The translations under genes were made by a program, and so were the position numbers. 64,000 bases of DNA from Chiridota heheva. Lineage: Eukaryota; Echinodermata; Holothuroidea; Apodida; Chiridotidae. The stretch covers positions 56,001-120,000 of the forward strand of contig JAIGNY010000163.1 in NCBI GenBank assembly GCA_020152595.1, in the 5' to 3' direction. Position 1 is the first letter of the stretch. Each line of letters starts with the position of its first letter. The notes beneath the pieces are model-generated. The model saw only the letters and a program-made list of their open reading frames with translations. It did not search any database and was not told where the DNA came from. Positions 60,690 through 64,000 of this stretch are shown one piece after another.

Positions 60690-61735
60690 GTTAAGAAATC
60701 AGTTTGCTTTAATACCTCGAAAATTCCTTTTTCAAATACTGTTAGATTTGTAGGTTTATTTCTTGACAAGGTTTTAACCTGGTAGGAACGTATTTATCAT
60801 ATTTCTCAAAAAGTATCTAAAGCTGTAGGTATTCTTAGAAAATTTAAAAAAATCATCTTGCCTTTTCACATGTACATATTAAAGGCAGTATATTGTGCTT
60901 ATCCTCCCATACCTTTCTTACTGTAATATTGCTTGGGGTGGAACTTACATCATGTCACAAGACTAAAAACCCTTTCTGACATCAAACCGCTTATCGCTTT
61001 CCCTTGTTCGTGACCGCTGGCAAACCTCATGGAACTTCCAAATTGATAAGAAACTCCACGTTGTCCAACCCACCATTCCGGTCAAACCCACTATCAGCAA
61101 CCTCTCTCGTATCGACAACGTTCGTATTACCCGTCTTAGAATAGGTTACACCCACCTCACTCACTCCCACCTTCTTATTGGCTCCCCCAACCCCTCTACA
61201 ACAATTGCCATTGCACCCTCACAGTCCATCACGTTCTTCTCGCTTGCCCCCTGTACAACCTTCCCAGAGCTTCCATTGCTCCCCACAACTCAATTGCTTA
61301 GTTCTTTCAGAAAAACCCTATGGATAAAATTATCTCCTTCCTTCATCATGCTTCCTTCTACAACCATATTAATTCTCGTGCACCCCCTCTCTCTACTTTG
61401 TTTTTTTCACGCATGCACCTCCTCTCTTGATCACAGCTTTCTGACATTTTGTTCTTGTATTTTTCTCAATCTCCCCCTGTTTCCTTTTCTTCCTACCTCT
61501 AGAATGATCTGACGTCTCAGGCACAATTTGACCCTCGTTGTCATGGTGCCGTTAAGCCTTCATCAAACAAACAAATCATCTTCTTGTACTACAGGATAAA
61601 GCTTTTCGTCTTATCTCAAATAAAGATTTCATTTCCCACGCCCCACTTCTTTATTTAAATCTTAAATGTTTGAATTTATTTGACTTGCATAGGTATCAGA
61701 TTAGTATTTTTTCATTAATTTAAACAATTATCCTC
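60690..61735 (+). pseudogene. CR1-like LINE fragment interrupted by an I-like LINE
   Basis: The left part (60690-60968) reads NTVRFVGLFLDKVLTW, then YHISQKVSKAVGILRKFKK, an AVYCAYPPIPFL region and IAWGGTYI, the thumb region after the reverse-transcriptase active site. The right part (61577-61735) resumes in the same order with LLVLQDKAFRLISNKDFISH and LYLNLKCLNLFDLHRYQISI. Stops and a frameshift are present and the catalytic domain is missing. The break is filled by the I/Nimb-like fragment, so this copy is the older insertion. Confidence 0.72.
60969..61576 (+). mobile_element. I/Nimb-like LINE 3' fragment nested in the CR1-like LINE (copy 3)
   Basis: It encodes the end of RNase H and the following knuckle: SLSLVRDRWQTSWNFQIDKK, RITRLRIGYTHLTHSHLL, then in a shifted frame NNCHCTLTVHHVLLACPLYN. 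It ends in GTTGTCATGGTGCCGTTAAG and CAAACAAACAAATC. The two frames show a frameshift near 61180. Its knuckle keeps C-x-C, H and C, unlike copy 1. The insertion lies inside the older CR1-like copy in the same orientation. Confidence 0.75.
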
Positions 61736-61862
61736 CTCAAAACTTTAAAAGTATGTTGTCTTACTGCAAAAATACTCATTATATAAAACTTAGATATCTT
61801 CTTTTTTTTTTGGAGGGTGGGGGTGGAGTGGGGGTGGGTGGGGGTGGGTGGGGGTGGGGGGG
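61736..61862. repeat. Spacer ending in a G-rich GGGTGGGGGT tract
   Basis: The tract 61812-61862 has about ten G-runs of three to seven bases and is a strong G-quadruplex candidate. The proline-rich minus frames are artefacts. Confidence 0.7.
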
Positions 61863-62778
61863 TTTCCTGTAACTTTTGCTTTAAACAATTTTTTGTATAA
61901 CTTTTCTTGCAGGGAAACACAATTATAATTTCTTATGAACTTCTCGTGCATTTCCCTTACTAACTTTTCATACCATTCTGAATGTATATAAATTCTGCAT
62001 TTCTCTATGTTTAACTCTATTGTCTCTGTAAATATGTATACATAAATGTAAATTGTAAATAATGAAAAGATGACTAATAAATGGTGATGAAATTGAAAGT
62101 GAGTTGAAAATTGATACTCAAGAGTTAAAATAGAGAAAATATATTGTAACTTCATTTGTTATGAAAGAATTTGCAGATGGATTTTACTGACAGTCTGGTA
62201 CCCTCTGCTGATCGGGGGATGTGTAATTCTTTCTCTCCATGGGAGATGTCCCATTAGGGGCTTGGACCAGGACAAACCTTTTGACAGGTTTTAAAATGTA
62301 AAGATTTTGCCTTAATTTACTCTCTTGTATGCTCACATCCTTACCCCAATGGAAATGTCAGAGTTGTTAATTTGCTAAACAACCTTCAAATATATAAAAA
62401 CTCTTAATCAAGTATATAATCCTTTGGGATACATGCTTACTTCTACAGCTATTCAAATATTCATAGTTATCTTCGAGTCATTCAATTTCCAATTAAAGTT
62501 TTCCGGAAATCAATTCCCTCTGAAAGTGTAAGAAACATTTTATAGACAATAATACCATTTAAAGAAAAAAAGGCTTTGCATTATTAAGAAAGTTTGTTTA
62601 ATCATTTAATATGTTTGCCATCTGTTGTAAAAAGCTTTGTACATGGATTGATTTTTGTTACCTATAGTTTACAAACACAAAGGTACAAGCAGGTTTTTGT
62701 ACTTTTAATTTCAAAATATTGACTTTTCATCTGCAAGTGTAAAAGATCTCAATAAAGACCATGATTTTGTGGTTGGGC
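61863..62778. other. Non-coding stretch
   Basis: No gene recognised. Confidence 0.4.
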
Positions 62779-63222
62779 ATCCCTTACAGAAATATTAGCT
62801 TGCAGCAAGCTTGCAGCAAGCTTGATTTTGTGGTTGCTTGCAGCAAGCTTGGCAATCCATGCTTGCAGCAACAGCTTGCAACAAGTATTAGCTTGCATCA
62901 AGCTTGCAGCAGCTTGCAGCACGCTTGCAGCACGCTTGCAGCACGCTTGCGACAGGCTAATATTTTGAGCTTGCGTGAGCATGCTGCAAGCCTGGTGCAA
63001 GCTAGTATTTGGAACAAATTAGCTTTTGCAAGCTAGCAAAAACTATCTGCAGGCTTGCACAAGCTAGCAAAAATGGTTTGCAATCTTGCACAAGCTAACA
63101 AATATTTCATGCTCGTTTGTGCAAGCTAATGTTAGCTTGCAGCAAGCTTGCAGGATGCTTGCACAAGCTAAAAATTGGAGCTTGTTGCAAGCATGTTGCA
63201 AGCTAAAATTTCTGTAAGGGAT
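62779..63222. mobile_element. Complete AGCT-palindrome element (reference copy)
   Basis: The left end ATCCCTTACAGAAAT and right end ATTTCTGTAAGGGAT are perfect inverted repeats. They continue inward through (A/T)TTAGCTTGCA, so about 25 of the terminal 27 bases match. The 444-bp interior consists of CAAGCTTGC, GCAGCACGCTT and GCTAGCAAAAA motifs, plus the TATTTGGAACAAA segment found in other copies. No open frame of transposase type. The flanks C/G extend the symmetry (CATCCC/GGGATG) and no unambiguous target duplication is visible. Confidence 0.8.
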
Positions 63223-64000
63223 GTTTGTTGCAGCTAGGTTCCAGAGTAGTGTTTGATTTAACTTCCTTTTGGGTGTTTTTCAACTTTATTACACAATTAG
63301 ACGTGATTGTGTATGTAACATTTTCCTTCAATACATTATACCGATTCTGTAAAAGCTGTAAGAAGATAAGAAGTCCTCAGCTTCAAAAATGTTTTGAGTT
63401 TAGCATTTCATGAGTGCCTTCATTTAAGGAATGGCCAATGCTCTGTGCATTTGCAGAAAAACATATTTTGTATTTGTAGTTCAAAATTAATATGAAAATA
63501 GCCCATCATGTAGCTATAGATTCCATGATATTTTTAAATCATAAATATTTTAAAAGGTTACATTTTGTAACATGTTTTACAGTTTTCCGTAAGTTTTGAT
63601 GGTGCTGTGGAAGAGTACAGTTGTCAGGTTAAATTACCTAAGTTAAACGCTTGCTAGTAACTGCACTTTTGTGAAAGGTAGATTTGTAATTTATCTAGAT
63701 TATCATTTCTTGTGCAGTTGAGAGTGACAGCTATAGGCTCACTTGATTTCTGGTGAAGCGTTTTTTTTATCTTTGTGAAGAAAATGAAAAGGTATTTGAA
63801 ATCAACTGGTATGTATTTCTATCATATTCAAGTGAGAAGTCAGATTAACTGATTACCCAACAAGATTTTCAAGCGGTTTTGTATTAAAGGAAAGAAGGAT
63901 AATCTGGAAATACTTCAGGTATATGGACAAGAAGAGAATTTTTATTTATCAGAAAAGTTTAACATATTCCAAAAGCACCTGATGAGTAACAAAGTTTTAA
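63223..64000. other. Non-coding stretch to the window end
   Basis: AT-rich, with no gene or repeat copy recognised. Confidence 0.4.

Overview
This is AT-rich (roughly two thirds A+T by eye), repeat-dense animal DNA. Spliceosome-type introns, several clades of APE-type non-LTR retrotransposons, tRNA-derived SINEs, a hAT-like element and many AGGCCTA-rich stretches suggest a marine invertebrate. An echinoderm such as a sea cucumber fits best, but that placement is inference. I see no bacterial genes, no rRNA, no functional tRNA and no CRISPR. Most long open frames are either retrotransposon remnants or repeat arrays that happen to lack stop codons.

Layout. 1-3.6 kb: AT-rich repeats and non-coding DNA. 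3.6-8.1 kb: three LINE fragments (the C-terminal half of an L1/Tx1-type ORF2, an I/Nimb-like 3' end, and a 2 kb L2-like element with broken reverse transcriptase). 11.3-12.4 kb: a foldback element made of GAGCTC-centred repeats. 13.6-15.6 kb: a repeat rich in perfect ATTTGCAT octamers, present again at 53.8-55.5 kb. 16-20.4 kb: a tandem repeat, a split SINE, and a nearly complete but broken CR1-like LINE. 20.7-33.5 kb: five further AGCT-core palindrome arrays, a 17-bp minisatellite, SINEs, and an L2 LINE inserted in a ~390-bp tandem repeat. 34.7-39.6 kb: two copies of a second SINE family and a LINE tail. 41.5 kb: a GC-rich 16-bp minisatellite. 42.6 and 46.3 kb: an inverted pair of ~150-bp segments, one carrying a CRE site and a 32-bp-stem hairpin. 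49-51.4 kb and 55.8-59.9 kb: the only candidates for host-gene exons, all on the plus strand. 60-61.7 kb: a hAT-like element with an exact 8-bp duplication, then a CR1-like LINE interrupted by an I-like LINE. 62.8-63.2 kb: the clearest intact copy of the AGCT-palindrome element.

The main novelty is a family of at least nine short elements. Most keep one or both ends of the form TCCCTTACAGAAAT / ATTTCTGTAAGGGA, and their interiors are arrays of AGCT-centred palindromes (CGAGCTCG, CAAGCTTG, GCTAGC, TTGCGCAAG types). No transposase is present, so they look non-autonomous.

The host-gene signal is modest. Exons near 49.65, 50.59 and 51.31 kb join with matching phase into a short product resembling a BEN domain, with one apparent frameshift. 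A second pair (55.83 and 59.89 kb) joins into an unrecognised C-terminus. No operon-like logic applies. The repeats lie between, and inside the introns of, these candidates.
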